A stretch of 64,000 bases of DNA, taken from assembly GCA_947476465.1 (NCBI GenBank), contig CANJQN010000020.1:1-64000 (forward strand), given 5' to 3'. The translations under genes and the position numbers were made by a program. Shown here in pieces: positions 37,326 through 46,737 of this stretch. This stretch comes from Comamonadaceae bacterium. Its GTDB lineage: Bacteria; Pseudomonadota; Gammaproteobacteria; Burkholderiales; Burkholderiaceae_C. How positions within the stretch are numbered: position 1 is the first letter of the stretch; the number at the start of each line of letters is the position of its first letter. The notes beneath the pieces were generated by a model. The model did no database searches. It was given only the letters and a program-made list of their open reading frames with translations, and was not told the DNA's origin.

Positions 37326-38492
37326 TCACCGCGTGATGATGGAGCTCTTCATGACGGCCTTGCCGTCCGCAATTTCGTTGATGTTGATCACCACTTCAGA
37401 CTGGTTGGTCCCGGCGAACTTGTAGTCTTGCAGCACACCCTTGTGTTCCAGGGTGCGCAGCGCATTGCGCACCGCCGTCGGGTCGATCGAGCCGGCCTTC
37501 TTCATGCCCTCGAGCACAACCATGACCGCGTCGTATGCGGTGGTCTCGAAAGGCAGCGGACCGCGCCCGACTGATTTTTCGAACTGCTGCGTGAAGCTGC
37601 GGATGGCCGGAGTGTCCGAGGTGGTGGACCCGGTGGCGACGTAGACGCCTTCAGCGTTCTTGCCGGCAGCCTTGAGGAATGTCGGCGACGACCAGATGGT
37701 CGACGGGCTCAGGAACACAGGCTTCAAACGCATTTCGCGGAACTGCTTGATCATCGAGACACCGTCTTCGATGAAGGCGGCGCCCATGACGGCATCTGGG
37801 TTGGCCGCGCGCACCTTGGTCAGCAACGCGGAAAAGTCGGTCGAGCCGGTGTCGAAGTATTCCTCGACCACCACCTTAGCGCCCAGGCTCTGCGCGCGGG
37901 CGAGGATCGCCTTGCCCGAGGTGCGGCCCCAGTCGTCGTTGCGTCCCAGGAAGGCAATCGTCTTCACGCCCTTTTCCTTGACCAGGAAGTCCACCGACGG
38001 GTTGATGTTGTTGGTGGAGGTCAGCGTGCTGCGAAAGCTGTAGCTGAGTTCTGGCGAGACCACCGCCGGCGCGGAGGCGATGAAGCTCATGCCCAGCGTC
38101 TTGTTTTTCTCCAGGATCGGCAACACGGCGAGCGTCGACGTGCTGGCGGGGGTGGTGAAGACGACCGGCACCTTCTCGGAAGTGATCAGGCGTTCGGCGG
38201 CCGCGACGGACCGCTCGGCTTTGGACTCATCGTCGATGTTGACCAGCTGCAGCGTGTAGGTGTCGCTTCCGATGCGAACCCCGCCTGCCGCGTTGATCTG
38301 CTTGAAGGCGTACTCCAGGCCGAACACACCTTCCTTGCCGATGGACGCGTTAGGCCCGGTCAGGGAGAGGATGGAGCCCATCTTGAGCACTTTCGCGGCC
38401 TGCGCGTGCGCCAGTGGGGTGGCCAGGATGGCCGTGGCAAAAGCGACGGCCGTGAGCATGGCCCGGCGAGTGGAATGGTTCATGTATTTCAT
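37326..38492 (-). CDS. branched-chain amino acid-type ABC transporter substrate-binding protein (LivK-like)
   Basis: LKMGSILSLTGPNASIGKEGVFGLEYAFKQINAAGGVRIGSDTY Peripla_BP_6. Confidence 0.9.
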   Translation of the reverse strand: MKYMNHSTRRAMLTAVAFATAILATPLAHAQAAKVLKMGSILSLTGPNASIGKEGVFGLEYAFKQINAAGGVRIGSDTYTLQLVNIDDESKAERSVAAAERLITSEKVPVVFTTPASTSTLAVLPILEKNKTLGMSFIASAPAVVSPELSYSFRSTLTSTNNINPSVDFLVKEKGVKTIAFLGRNDDWGRTSGKAILARAQSLGAKVVVEEYFDTGSTDFSALLTKVRAANPDAVMGAAFIEDGVSMIKQFREMRLKPVFLSPSTIWSSPTFLKAAGKNAEGVYVATGSTTSDTPAIRSFTQQFEKSVGRGPLPFETTAYDAVMVVLEGMKKAGSIDPTAVRNALRTLEHKGVLQDYKFAGTNQSEVVININEIADGKAVMKSSIITR

Positions 38493-38503
38493 CTCGGTCT
38501 CCT

Positions 38504-40078
38504 TCAGTGCGCTGGTTTTGCGGACATGCCGCGGGAATTGCCGCGCAATTCGCGCCGCAAGATCTTTCCGGTCGGGCCCTTCGGCAGCTCAGACAGGATG
38601 TCGAGCGCCACAGGGACCTTGAAATAGGCAAGCTGCGCCTTGCAATGCTGCACGAGCTCCGCGCTGGTTGCGACGGCCCCGGGCTTGAGCGCGACATAGG
38701 CCACCGGCACCTCGCCAAGCAGTTCGTCCGGCTGGGCGACCACCGCCGCTTCGGCCACCGACGGATGCCGGTAAAGCGCTTCTTCGATGTCGGCCGGGTA
38801 GATGTTCTGGCCGCCTCGGATGATGAGGTCTTTTTTGCGGTCGACGATGGCAAAGTAGCCGTCGCAATCCATCGTGCCGAGGTCACCCGTGCGCAGCCAG
38901 CCGTCCGCTGTGATGGCTTCGGCGGTCACGGCCGGGAGCATGTAGTAGCCCTTCATCACGTTGGCACCTCTGACGCAGATTTCGCCGACAGTATCGAAAG
39001 CCACCGGCGCGCCTGCCTCGTCCATGATGCACATCTCGACGCCCTTGATCGGTCGCCCGATCGACTTGCCGCGCACCAGCTCGCCATTGGCGTCTACCTT
39101 GACTTCATGGATGGCCACCAGGGCCGTGGCCTCGGTCAACCCGTAGCCGTTGATCACCAACGCGTCGGCGCTGATGCGCTGGTGCAATCGCGCGAGCAAC
39201 GGCGCCGGCACCGGCGAGGCCCCCACGCAAAAGCGCTGCAGCGAATGCAGATCGTAGCGTTCCACGTCCGGGTGGTACAGCAGCTTTTGCAGCATCGTGG
39301 GCACAGCGGGAAGGAACGTGCACCGGTAGCGCTCGATCGCCTCCAGGCAGGTCAGGGGATCAAAACGGGCCATCAGTACCATCGACGCGCCCCGCTGGAC
39401 CATGACGTTGATGCCCTGGTTGAGACCGAAGGTGTTGTACAGCGGGAGCGCGCACAGGATCACGTCTTCGGACGTCAGTTGGAGAAAGTCGGCCGTGGTG
39501 TCGTAGTTGGCCTCGAGGTTGGCAATGGTCAGCATGACCCCCTTGGCCTTGCCGGTGGTGGCGCTGGTGTACAGCATCATCGCGACGTCGTCTTGCGCCA
39601 GATCGACCGGTGCCGGGGCATTCTTCGCGTCACCCATCAGGGCCCGTGCGTCCTGCACCAGCGGTGCGCTCGCAGCGGGAACGCCACCGAAGACGAACAC
39701 CTTGCGCAGGGCCGGACAGCGCACGGCGATGTCCGGCGCCAGCCGCTCGGCAAAGGGTGAATCCAGCACCAGGAACTCGACCGAACAGCTGCCCAGGGCA
39801 TGCTCGATTTCATGCCCCTGGTAGTGGATGTTCATCGGCACGAGCGCGCCGCCGAGGATGTAAGCGGCGTACTCAAGAGCGATGAACTCTGGCCGCGTCG
39901 CCAGCATAAGTCCGAGCTTGTCGCCGCGCCCGAAACCTGCCTGCGCCAGCCCCGCGGCATAGGCCTTGGCCTGTTCGAGCATCTGCGCGAAAGTCCAGGT
40001 CTGGCCCTCGAAGATGACGGCGGCCTTGGTGGGGACGCGCTGGGCCTGGCGAACCAGCGCATCGGCGCGATTGCTCAT
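38504..40078 (-). CDS. AMP-dependent acyl-CoA synthetase/ligase
   Basis: MLYTSATTGKAKGVMLT; DGWLRTGDLGTMDCDGYFAIVDRKKDLIIRGGQNIYP; PKGPTGKILRREL. Confidence 0.93.
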   Translation of the reverse strand: MSNRADALVRQAQRVPTKAAVIFEGQTWTFAQMLEQAKAYAAGLAQAGFGRGDKLGLMLATRPEFIALEYAAYILGGALVPMNIHYQGHEIEHALGSCSVEFLVLDSPFAERLAPDIAVRCPALRKVFVFGGVPAASAPLVQDARALMGDAKNAPAPVDLAQDDVAMMLYTSATTGKAKGVMLTIANLEANYDTTADFLQLTSEDVILCALPLYNTFGLNQGINVMVQRGASMVLMARFDPLTCLEAIERYRCTFLPAVPTMLQKLLYHPDVERYDLHSLQRFCVGASPVPAPLLARLHQRISADALVINGYGLTEATALVAIHEVKVDANGELVRGKSIGRPIKGVEMCIMDEAGAPVAFDTVGEICVRGANVMKGYYMLPAVTAEAITADGWLRTGDLGTMDCDGYFAIVDRKKDLIIRGGQNIYPADIEEALYRHPSVAEAAVVAQPDELLGEVPVAYVALKPGAVATSAELVQHCKAQLAYFKVPVALDILSELPKGPTGKILRRELRGNSRGMSAKPAH

Positions 40079-40115
40079 GGCTGGCACTCCGTGCTGGCGC
40101 GCTGCATGGCCATGT

Positions 40116-40841
40116 TCATGCGTGCATGCCTCCCAGGTACATGTCGCGCACTGCTGGATCGTCGAGCAGTTCCTTGCCCGTGCCGGTGCCTGCGACCAGG
40201 CCGGCGCTCAGCACGTAGGCCCGGTGCGCCAGCCGCAGGGCCATGCGCGCGTTCTGCTCGACGAGCAAGATCGTGGCGCCGCCCTGGTTCAGCTCGCGGA
40301 TGATCTGGGCCAGCTTTTGCACAATGGTTGGCGCCAGGCCCAGCGAGGGTTCGTCCAGCAGCAGCAATCGCGGCCGGCTCATCAGGGCGCGCCCGAGCGC
40401 CAGCATCTGTTGCTGGCCTCCGCTGAGCAGGCCCCCATGCGACTCGAGCCGCTCGCGCAGGATCGGAAACAACACCAGCACCCGCTCCATGTCGTCGCGC
40501 ATGGCGGCGGTGTCGCGGCGGTAATAAGCGCCCAGATCGAGGTTTTCGCGCACGGTCAATTCGGGAAAGACATGCCGGCCTTCCGGAACCATGGCGACCC
40601 CGCGGCGGATCATGGCGGGCGAGGCCAGGGCGGTGACGTCCGCGCCGTCGAAGCGGATCGTGCCCGCGGTCGGCTTGAGCACCCCGCACACGGCCCGCAG
40701 GAAGGTGGACTTGCCCGCGCCGTTGGCGCCGATGATCGTCACGATCTCGCCTTGCTCAACGGCGACGGTCACGCCGTGCAGCGCCTCGACCGCGCCGTAC
40801 GCCACCTTGAGCTTGTCGACTTCAAGCATCGGCATCGGCAT
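40116..40841 (-). CDS. livF: branched-chain amino acid ABC transporter ATP-binding protein LivF-like
   Basis: GANGAGKST, LSGGQQQMLALGRALMSRPRLLLLDEPSLGLAP. Confidence 0.92.
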   Translation of the reverse strand: MPMPMLEVDKLKVAYGAVEALHGVTVAVEQGEIVTIIGANGAGKSTFLRAVCGVLKPTAGTIRFDGADVTALASPAMIRRGVAMVPEGRHVFPELTVRENLDLGAYYRRDTAAMRDDMERVLVLFPILRERLESHGGLLSGGQQQMLALGRALMSRPRLLLLDEPSLGLAPTIVQKLAQIIRELNQGGATILLVEQNARMALRLAHRAYVLSAGLVAGTGTGKELLDDPAVRDMYLGGMHA

Positions 40842-41616
40842 CGACTCCCAGGTAGGCCTCTATCACCCGCTCATTGGAGCGGATCTCCTCTGGCGTACCT
40901 TCGGCAATCTTCGCGCCCTGGTCCAAAACCACAATGCGGTCGCAGATGCGCATGACCGCCGGCACATCGTGTTCGACCAGCACGACGGTGATGCCTTCGC
41001 CGCGGATGCGGCGCACCATCTGGGCAGCCCGCGCGGTCTCGCCAGGGTTCATCCCCGCGAACGGCTCGTCGAGCAGCATGAGCTTGGGCCGCATGGCCAG
41101 AGCAAGCGCAATTCCGAGCAGGCTTTGGTGCGCGTAGGCCATGGAGCCGGCCGACTCGGCGCCGAACTCGGACAGCCCGACCCAGGCGAGAATCTCCTGT
41201 GCTCGCTGCTGCGCCTGCACCTGCGCCTCGCGCGCGGCGCGCAAACCGAGCCAGTCTTCCCAGAAGCCCAGCTTCGCGCCGGCGAGCGCTGCGATCTGCA
41301 CGTTTTCCGCAACCGAAAGGTTCGGAAAGATCCGCGTGCCCTGGAAAGTGCGCGCGATGCCCAGGGCCGCGATCTGGTCCGGGCGCAGGCCGAGCAGTGA
41401 GCGCCCCTGCATTTGCAGTGTGCCCGCACTGGGCGAAAAGCGGCCAGAGATCAGGTTGAAGGTGGTCGTCTTGCCGGCACCGTTGGGGCCGATAAGCCCG
41501 ACGATGGAGCCCGGCATCACGTCAAAGGAGACATCGTCGACGGCGCGCACGCCGCCGAAGTTCTTCGACAGCCCCCTGATCGACAAGATCGGCGACTCGG
41601 TGATCGGCCCGGTCAT
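40822..41616 (-). CDS. livG: branched-chain amino acid ABC transporter ATP-binding protein LivG-like
   Basis: GPNGAGKTTTFNLISG, MLLDEPFAGMNPGE; likely start 41616. Confidence 0.92.
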   Translation of the reverse strand: MTGPITESPILSIRGLSKNFGGVRAVDDVSFDVMPGSIVGLIGPNGAGKTTTFNLISGRFSPSAGTLQMQGRSLLGLRPDQIAALGIARTFQGTRIFPNLSVAENVQIAALAGAKLGFWEDWLGLRAAREAQVQAQQRAQEILAWVGLSEFGAESAGSMAYAHQSLLGIALALAMRPKLMLLDEPFAGMNPGETARAAQMVRRIRGEGITVVLVEHDVPAVMRICDRIVVLDQGAKIAEGTPEEIRSNERVIEAYLGVDADADA

Positions 41617-42584
41617 GGGGACTTCTCCTGCGTGACGACGCCCGGGCTTGGCCGGCCCAGCGCCGGCGAGCGCGTCAGCCACCGCTGCAGCACGCCGATC
41701 AGGCCGCGGGGCATGAACAGCGTCACCAGGACCAGGAGCACACCCATCATGGCCGGCCGCATCTCACGCGCGAAGCTCAGGATTTCCGGCACATAAATCA
41801 GGAACACCGCGCCCAGGAGCGGGCCAGCGAGCGTTCCCACGCCACCCACAATCACCATCACGACCATATCCATCGAGGCGAAGATGGAAAACTGGCTGGG
41901 CGAGAGCACGGTGAGAAACGGCCCCATCAACAATCCGCCCAGCCCTGCGACGAAGGCGCTGACGCACAACGCGATGACCTTGTGCCGCATCAGGGGGATG
42001 CCTGAAAACTCGGCCAGCAATTCGTCCTCACGCACGGCGACGAACATGCGTCCGGTTCGCGAGCGAACCAGCCTGGCCAGGCCGACGATCGTGAGCGCCA
42101 GCGTCAACAAGATCAGGTAGTAAAAGTTCAGCTTGGTATCAAAGGCGAACCCGAGCACCGGTTCGGGCGGCATGATCTTTCGCAGGCCGAGCGGTCCGTT
42201 GGTCATGTCCTGCCAGTTGGCCAGCACCAGCCGCACGATTTCACCAAACGCCAGCATCACCAGTACGAAGAACGGGCCACGCAAGCGCATGGTGATCATG
42301 CCGACCAGCGCCGCCACCATAACGACCAGGGCCAGGGCCACCGGTGCTGCCTCCCAAAAGGTCCAGCCGAGTTTCTGCCGCAGCAGCGTGGACACGTAGG
42401 CGCTGATGGCCACGAACGCCGCCTGCCCGAAATTCACCTCGCCGATGTAGCCGAGCAAAAGACCCATGCCAAGCGCCAGGATGCCCCACAGCAGCGTCAG
42501 GCTGAGAAGGTAGATCTGGTAGTCACCCAACACGGGCGCAACAGCGGCCAGCAGCGCCAGCACGACCAGTGTGATGGCCGTCAT
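41613..42584 (-). CDS. livM: branched-chain amino acid ABC transporter permease LivM-like
   Basis: LLLGYIGEVNFGQAAFVAISAY; GGLLMGPFLTVLSPSQF; TM-rich. Confidence 0.9.
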   Translation of the reverse strand: MTAITLVVLALLAAVAPVLGDYQIYLLSLTLLWGILALGMGLLLGYIGEVNFGQAAFVAISAYVSTLLRQKLGWTFWEAAPVALALVVMVAALVGMITMRLRGPFFVLVMLAFGEIVRLVLANWQDMTNGPLGLRKIMPPEPVLGFAFDTKLNFYYLILLTLALTIVGLARLVRSRTGRMFVAVREDELLAEFSGIPLMRHKVIALCVSAFVAGLGGLLMGPFLTVLSPSQFSIFASMDMVVMVIVGGVGTLAGPLLGAVFLIYVPEILSFAREMRPAMMGVLLVLVTLFMPRGLIGVLQRWLTRSPALGRPSPGVVTQEKSP

Positions 42585-43438
42585 GCGGTTCTCCCGCCCA
42601 TCAGCCCCGCCGGCCGCAACAGCAGCACGGCGATCATGATCAGGAAGGTGAACACGTCCTTGAAGGCGAAGCTGACGTAGCTGCCGGTGAATGTCTCGAT
42701 CAGACCGATCAGCAAGCCGCCGACGATGGCGCCCGGCACGCTGCCCAGCCCGCCGAAAATCACAATCACGAAGCTCTTGAGAAGCGGGGCGCTGCCCATC
42801 GTGGGATCAACCGCATACAGCCCGCCGATCAGCGCCCCGGCGGCGCACGCCATCGCGCCAGAGACAGCGAAGGCAAAGCCGATCATCCGGTCAACACTCA
42901 GGCCGATGGCCTCGGCGCCCGCACGGTTCTGCGCCACTGCGCGCAGGGCCTTGCCGATACGCAGGCGGTACAGGATGGCGTAAAGCGCAACCACCAGGAC
43001 GATCATCGTGGCGATGGCCAGCAGACGCTGGTGCGTGACGATGATCTCACCCCATTCGAGGGCGCCGTCCAGGCCCATGTCCATTTGCCGCGGCGCCGTT
43101 CCCCAGAAGTAGATGGCGACCTCGCGCAGCACGTACAGCACGCCGGTGGTCACCAGCAGCGCCTGCAGGTGCGTCCCCCGCATGACCGGCCGCACCGTGA
43201 GCACATAGACCAGAACGCTGGTGAGCGCGATCGCCACCATGCTCACTGGCAGCGCGATGAAAAAGCCGATGTTCAGCTGGGTCATCACGGTCAGCGTGAT
43301 GAACGAGCCCAGCATGAGCAGCTCGCCATAGGCAAAGTTGACCACGCGTGCCACGCCATAGATCAGCGTGAAGCCGAGCGCGCCCAGAGCGTAAATGCTC
43401 CCCAGCACGAGCCCGTTGACCAATTGCTGCTCAAACAT
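42581..43438 (-). CDS. livH: branched-chain amino acid ABC transporter permease LivH-like
   Basis: MFEQQLVNGLVLGSIYALGALGFTLIYGVARVVNFAYGELLMLG. Confidence 0.93.
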   Translation of the reverse strand: MFEQQLVNGLVLGSIYALGALGFTLIYGVARVVNFAYGELLMLGSFITLTVMTQLNIGFFIALPVSMVAIALTSVLVYVLTVRPVMRGTHLQALLVTTGVLYVLREVAIYFWGTAPRQMDMGLDGALEWGEIIVTHQRLLAIATMIVLVVALYAILYRLRIGKALRAVAQNRAGAEAIGLSVDRMIGFAFAVSGAMACAAGALIGGLYAVDPTMGSAPLLKSFVIVIFGGLGSVPGAIVGGLLIGLIETFTGSYVSFAFKDVFTFLIMIAVLLLRPAGLMGGRTA

Positions 43439-43582
43439 CTTCTAACGCGACACGGCTGAGTTTGACGGCGAATGCCATGACAGTTCGCGATTTGCGACTT
43501 GTAAAAAGTGATATTTTTTCGGATTATCGGGAGTGCGACGGACTTGTCAACGCACTTCGTGGTTTGCAAAGGGTAACTACCA

Positions 43583-44317
43583 ATGGCCGAACAGTTCAAG
43601 AAAATTGCGTTCCTCGCGCCAAGGCCCGGCATGACCGACGCCGAGTTTCGCCAGTACTGGCGGCAAGTGCACGGCCCACTGGTGGCCGGATCGCCCGGCT
43701 ACCAAGCCTACCGCCACAGGTATGTCCAGAACCATATCCTGGCTGCCGGGCCCCTTGGCAGCGCACCGGCCTTTTCCGGCATGGCCGAGTTCTGGCTTCC
43801 GGGCGACAACGAGGACGAATTCGCCACGACGGCGATCTACCAGGACCGCATTCGAATCGACGAGCTGTGCTTTATCGACATGGACAATACGGTGTCGATG
43901 TCGGCCGTGGAAACGATCGTTAAACCGGGCCACGGCCCCGTAAAACTGGTGGCGCTGTCGGCGCGGCGCCCCGGTCTGGCGCTGGCAGACTTTCACGCCG
44001 CCGTGAGCTCAGCGTATCGCCAGGCCGTGCTTGGCGCGCCCGGCGTTGGCGATCGCATCCTTGGTTGGACCGTCAACCGCATCGTCGAAGGGTCGTTTCG
44101 CCTGCCGGGCGGCCGCATGACCGGCGCCTTGCCAATCGACTGCATCGATGAAATGTGGTTTGACTCGCCGGCGCAAGCGCGTGCGGCCTTCGGCTCGGAC
44201 GGTTATCTCAAAGCCGTTGCACCTATTGCGCAGCAGGTGTTTTCCGAACCGGGCTGCCAGTCGTTCCTGGCCGAAGAACTGGTTTTCTTCGATGGCGGCC
44301 GGCCGGTCATGCCCTGA
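43583..44317 (+). CDS. EthD-domain protein (tandem EthD-like repeats)
   Basis: FKKIAFLAPRPGMTDAEFRQYWRQVHGPLVAGSPGYQAYRHRYVQNHI; second half repeats KLVALSARRPGLALADFHAAVSSAY. Confidence 0.82.
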   Translation: MAEQFKKIAFLAPRPGMTDAEFRQYWRQVHGPLVAGSPGYQAYRHRYVQNHILAAGPLGSAPAFSGMAEFWLPGDNEDEFATTAIYQDRIRIDELCFIDMDNTVSMSAVETIVKPGHGPVKLVALSARRPGLALADFHAAVSSAYRQAVLGAPGVGDRILGWTVNRIVEGSFRLPGGRMTGALPIDCIDEMWFDSPAQARAAFGSDGYLKAVAPIAQQVFSEPGCQSFLAEELVFFDGGRPVMP

Positions 44318-44349
44318 CCCGGCCGCCACTGCTTTGGCAGCGGGAGTTG

Positions 44350-44377
44350 TTGACACCGGATGGCTTGACGCCATAAT
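44350..44377 (+). promoter_or_regulatory. putative sigma70 promoter upstream of thiolase/DUF35/ECH operon
   Basis: TTGACA-N16-CATAAT. Confidence 0.5.
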
Positions 44378-44416
44378 CCGAATCGGAATCGACTTTTAAG
44401 GTTCGCGAGGAACTTC

Positions 44417-45541
44417 ATGGTTTTGAACAGCAAGCCTGGGCGCGTAGGTATCGCGTCGACCGCGCAGACCGCCTGGCTGCCGGCCTGGTCCAATGCGCAA
44501 CACATCGATCTGATCTCGTCGGTGGTCCAGCGCGCCCTCAAAGCCAGCGGCCTGCGCATCAGCGACGTCGACTTTGTGATCGACAGCGGAAGCGACGTGC
44601 TCGACGGACGCAGCATCTCCAACTGCGGCTTTCTCGGCGCCATGGGGGCGCACCACAAAGAGGAATCCCGCGTGGAAGATGACGGCCTGTGGGCCGCGCT
44701 TTACGGCGTCAACAAGATCGCCAGCGGCTCCGCCGATGTCGGCTTGATCATCGCGTATTCCAAGCCTTCCGAATCCGACGTTTCCAAGTTTTATTCGACA
44801 CTGGCCGACCCGTTCTGCCAGCGGCCGGTCGGCCTGAACGATGTCACCGCCTCGGGCTTGCTGGCGCGGCGCTACGCCCAGCAGCACGGCGTGGGGGAAG
44901 AGGCGTTCGCCAAGGTGGCCGCCAAGGCATGGGAGCGTGCGTGCGCGAATCCGAATGTTTCAACCGAGGCGGCGCCGTCGGTCGATGAGATCATGGCGTC
45001 GCCCGAAGTGGCCTCCCCCCTGCGCCAGCTGATGATGGCCCGCCCTCTGGACGGCGCGGTCGCCATCATTTTGGCGAGCGAGAAGTTCGCGCGGCGCGTC
45101 ACACCCACGCCGGTGTGGGTGACGGGCATGGGCGCCGCCATGGACGGCAACGTCTTCGCGATGCGCAGCAACACGCTTGACGCCTGCGCTGCGGCGGCAC
45201 GCATGGCGTACACGAAAGCCGGCGTCACGCCGGCCAGCTTTGGCTTCGCCGAGCTGAGCGCGACGTCCGCCGTCACCGAGCTGATGACGGTCGAGGCTCT
45301 AGGCCTGGCCGAGCCCGGCCGCGGCCTTGCCGCATACCTGGGGGCAGGCATTCCCATCAATCCATCCGGCGGCGCACTGCCAGCCAATCCGATCATGGCC
45401 ACCGGGCTGGTACGGCTGGCCGAGGCCGCCGAGCGTCTCTGGGCGACGGGCGGGACGGGCGGTGGCGGGGGCAGCGCGCTGGTGCACGCCAGCTCAGGCC
45501 TCGGTGCGCAATCGCACTGCGTTTTCGTCGTGGAGGTCTGA
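44417..45541 (+). CDS. thiolase-like protein (non-canonical)
   Basis: GIASTAQTAW..; C-terminal INPSGGALPANPIMATGLVRLAEAA. Confidence 0.8.
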   Translation: MVLNSKPGRVGIASTAQTAWLPAWSNAQHIDLISSVVQRALKASGLRISDVDFVIDSGSDVLDGRSISNCGFLGAMGAHHKEESRVEDDGLWAALYGVNKIASGSADVGLIIAYSKPSESDVSKFYSTLADPFCQRPVGLNDVTASGLLARRYAQQHGVGEEAFAKVAAKAWERACANPNVSTEAAPSVDEIMASPEVASPLRQLMMARPLDGAVAIILASEKFARRVTPTPVWVTGMGAAMDGNVFAMRSNTLDACAAAARMAYTKAGVTPASFGFAELSATSAVTELMTVEALGLAEPGRGLAAYLGAGIPINPSGGALPANPIMATGLVRLAEAAERLWATGGTGGGGGSALVHASSGLGAQSHCVFVVEV

Positions 45542-45546
45542 GAACC

Positions 45547-46698
45547 ATGAGCCGCATAGCCATCATCGGTGTCGGGCAGACACACCACCAGCGCCGGCGT
45601 GCCGACGTGAACGTGCCAGGGCTTGTGCGCGAAGCGGTCAAGCGCGCGCTCGCCGATGCAAAACTCACAATGGACGACATTGATTCCGTCGTCGTCGCCA
45701 GCGGGCCGGTGCTTTTCGCCGCCGTCAACCAGCCCGAGAAATGGGTCGTCGACGCAATCGGCGCCCGGGGCAAACCCGTCGTGCGCATCACCAGCGGCGG
45801 CGGCACCGGCTTCGCGGGTGCCCTGGGCGCCTATTACCAGGTGGCCGGCGGGTTCGCCCGGCGCGTGCTGGTCGTCGCGTATGACAAGCTGTCCGAAGGG
45901 GCCCTGCAGGCGTCCATCTCCAGCCTGTACGACCCGTTCTGGGGGCGCGACTTCGCCGTCGGCATCATGGGCTTTTCCGCAGCCTACTGGCGCGCCCGGA
46001 TGGACAAGCTGGGCCACACCGAAGAAGCCGCGGCGCATGTCGTCGTGAAGAACCTCGGCAATGCCAAGCTCAATCCATACGCGCACGTCAGCAAGGACGT
46101 CACGGTCGATGACGTGTTGAAGTCCAAGCCTTTGGCCTGGCCCATCAAATTGCTCGACGTCCCCCCTATTTCCGACGGCGCTGCCGCGATTGTGCTGTCG
46201 GGCGAAGAGCTTGCGCACCACTCGACATCCAATCCCGCCTTCATCCGCGGCATTGCCTACTGCGCCGAGGCCGACAACGCGCCTTCGCGGTCGATGCTCA
46301 TGTCCGAACCGCTCGCGCACGCCGCGCGTGTCGTCTATCGCGCCAGCGGCATCACGAACCCGCGGCGCCAACTCGATGTTGTCGAAGTGCAAGAGCCCTA
46401 CAGCTGCTTCGAGCTGAGCTACTACGAGAGCCTGGGCCTGTGCCCGCTCGGCCAGGTGGCCCCCTTCGTAAAGTCAGGGGCGACACAGATGACGGGAGAC
46501 ATTCCGGTGAACCCGTCCGGTGGTTGTCTGGGCGCCAACCCGATCGGGGCCGCCGGACTGATCCGCCTGATCGAAGCGAGTTTGCAGGTCACCGGACGAG
46601 CCGGGGAACACCAGATTGCGGGCGCCAGGATCGCCGCGGCGCAGACGGGCGGTGGCTGGGCCAACCTGCGCGGGCTGGCTGTCGTCAGCGCCGACTAG
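45547..46698 (+). CDS. thiolase-like protein (non-canonical, SCPx/Ltp type)
   Basis: IAIIGVGQT, DVVEVQEPYSCFELSYYESLG, VNPSGGCLGANPIGAAGLIRL. Confidence 0.85.
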   Translation: MSRIAIIGVGQTHHQRRRADVNVPGLVREAVKRALADAKLTMDDIDSVVVASGPVLFAAVNQPEKWVVDAIGARGKPVVRITSGGGTGFAGALGAYYQVAGGFARRVLVVAYDKLSEGALQASISSLYDPFWGRDFAVGIMGFSAAYWRARMDKLGHTEEAAAHVVVKNLGNAKLNPYAHVSKDVTVDDVLKSKPLAWPIKLLDVPPISDGAAAIVLSGEELAHHSTSNPAFIRGIAYCAEADNAPSRSMLMSEPLAHAARVVYRASGITNPRRQLDVVEVQEPYSCFELSYYESLGLCPLGQVAPFVKSGATQMTGDIPVNPSGGCLGANPIGAAGLIRLIEASLQVTGRAGEHQIAGARIAAAQTGGGWANLRGLAVVSAD

Positions 46699-46737
46699 CG
46701 CGTTGGCCCATCGCCTCCCGACGAAAGGAATCAATCC

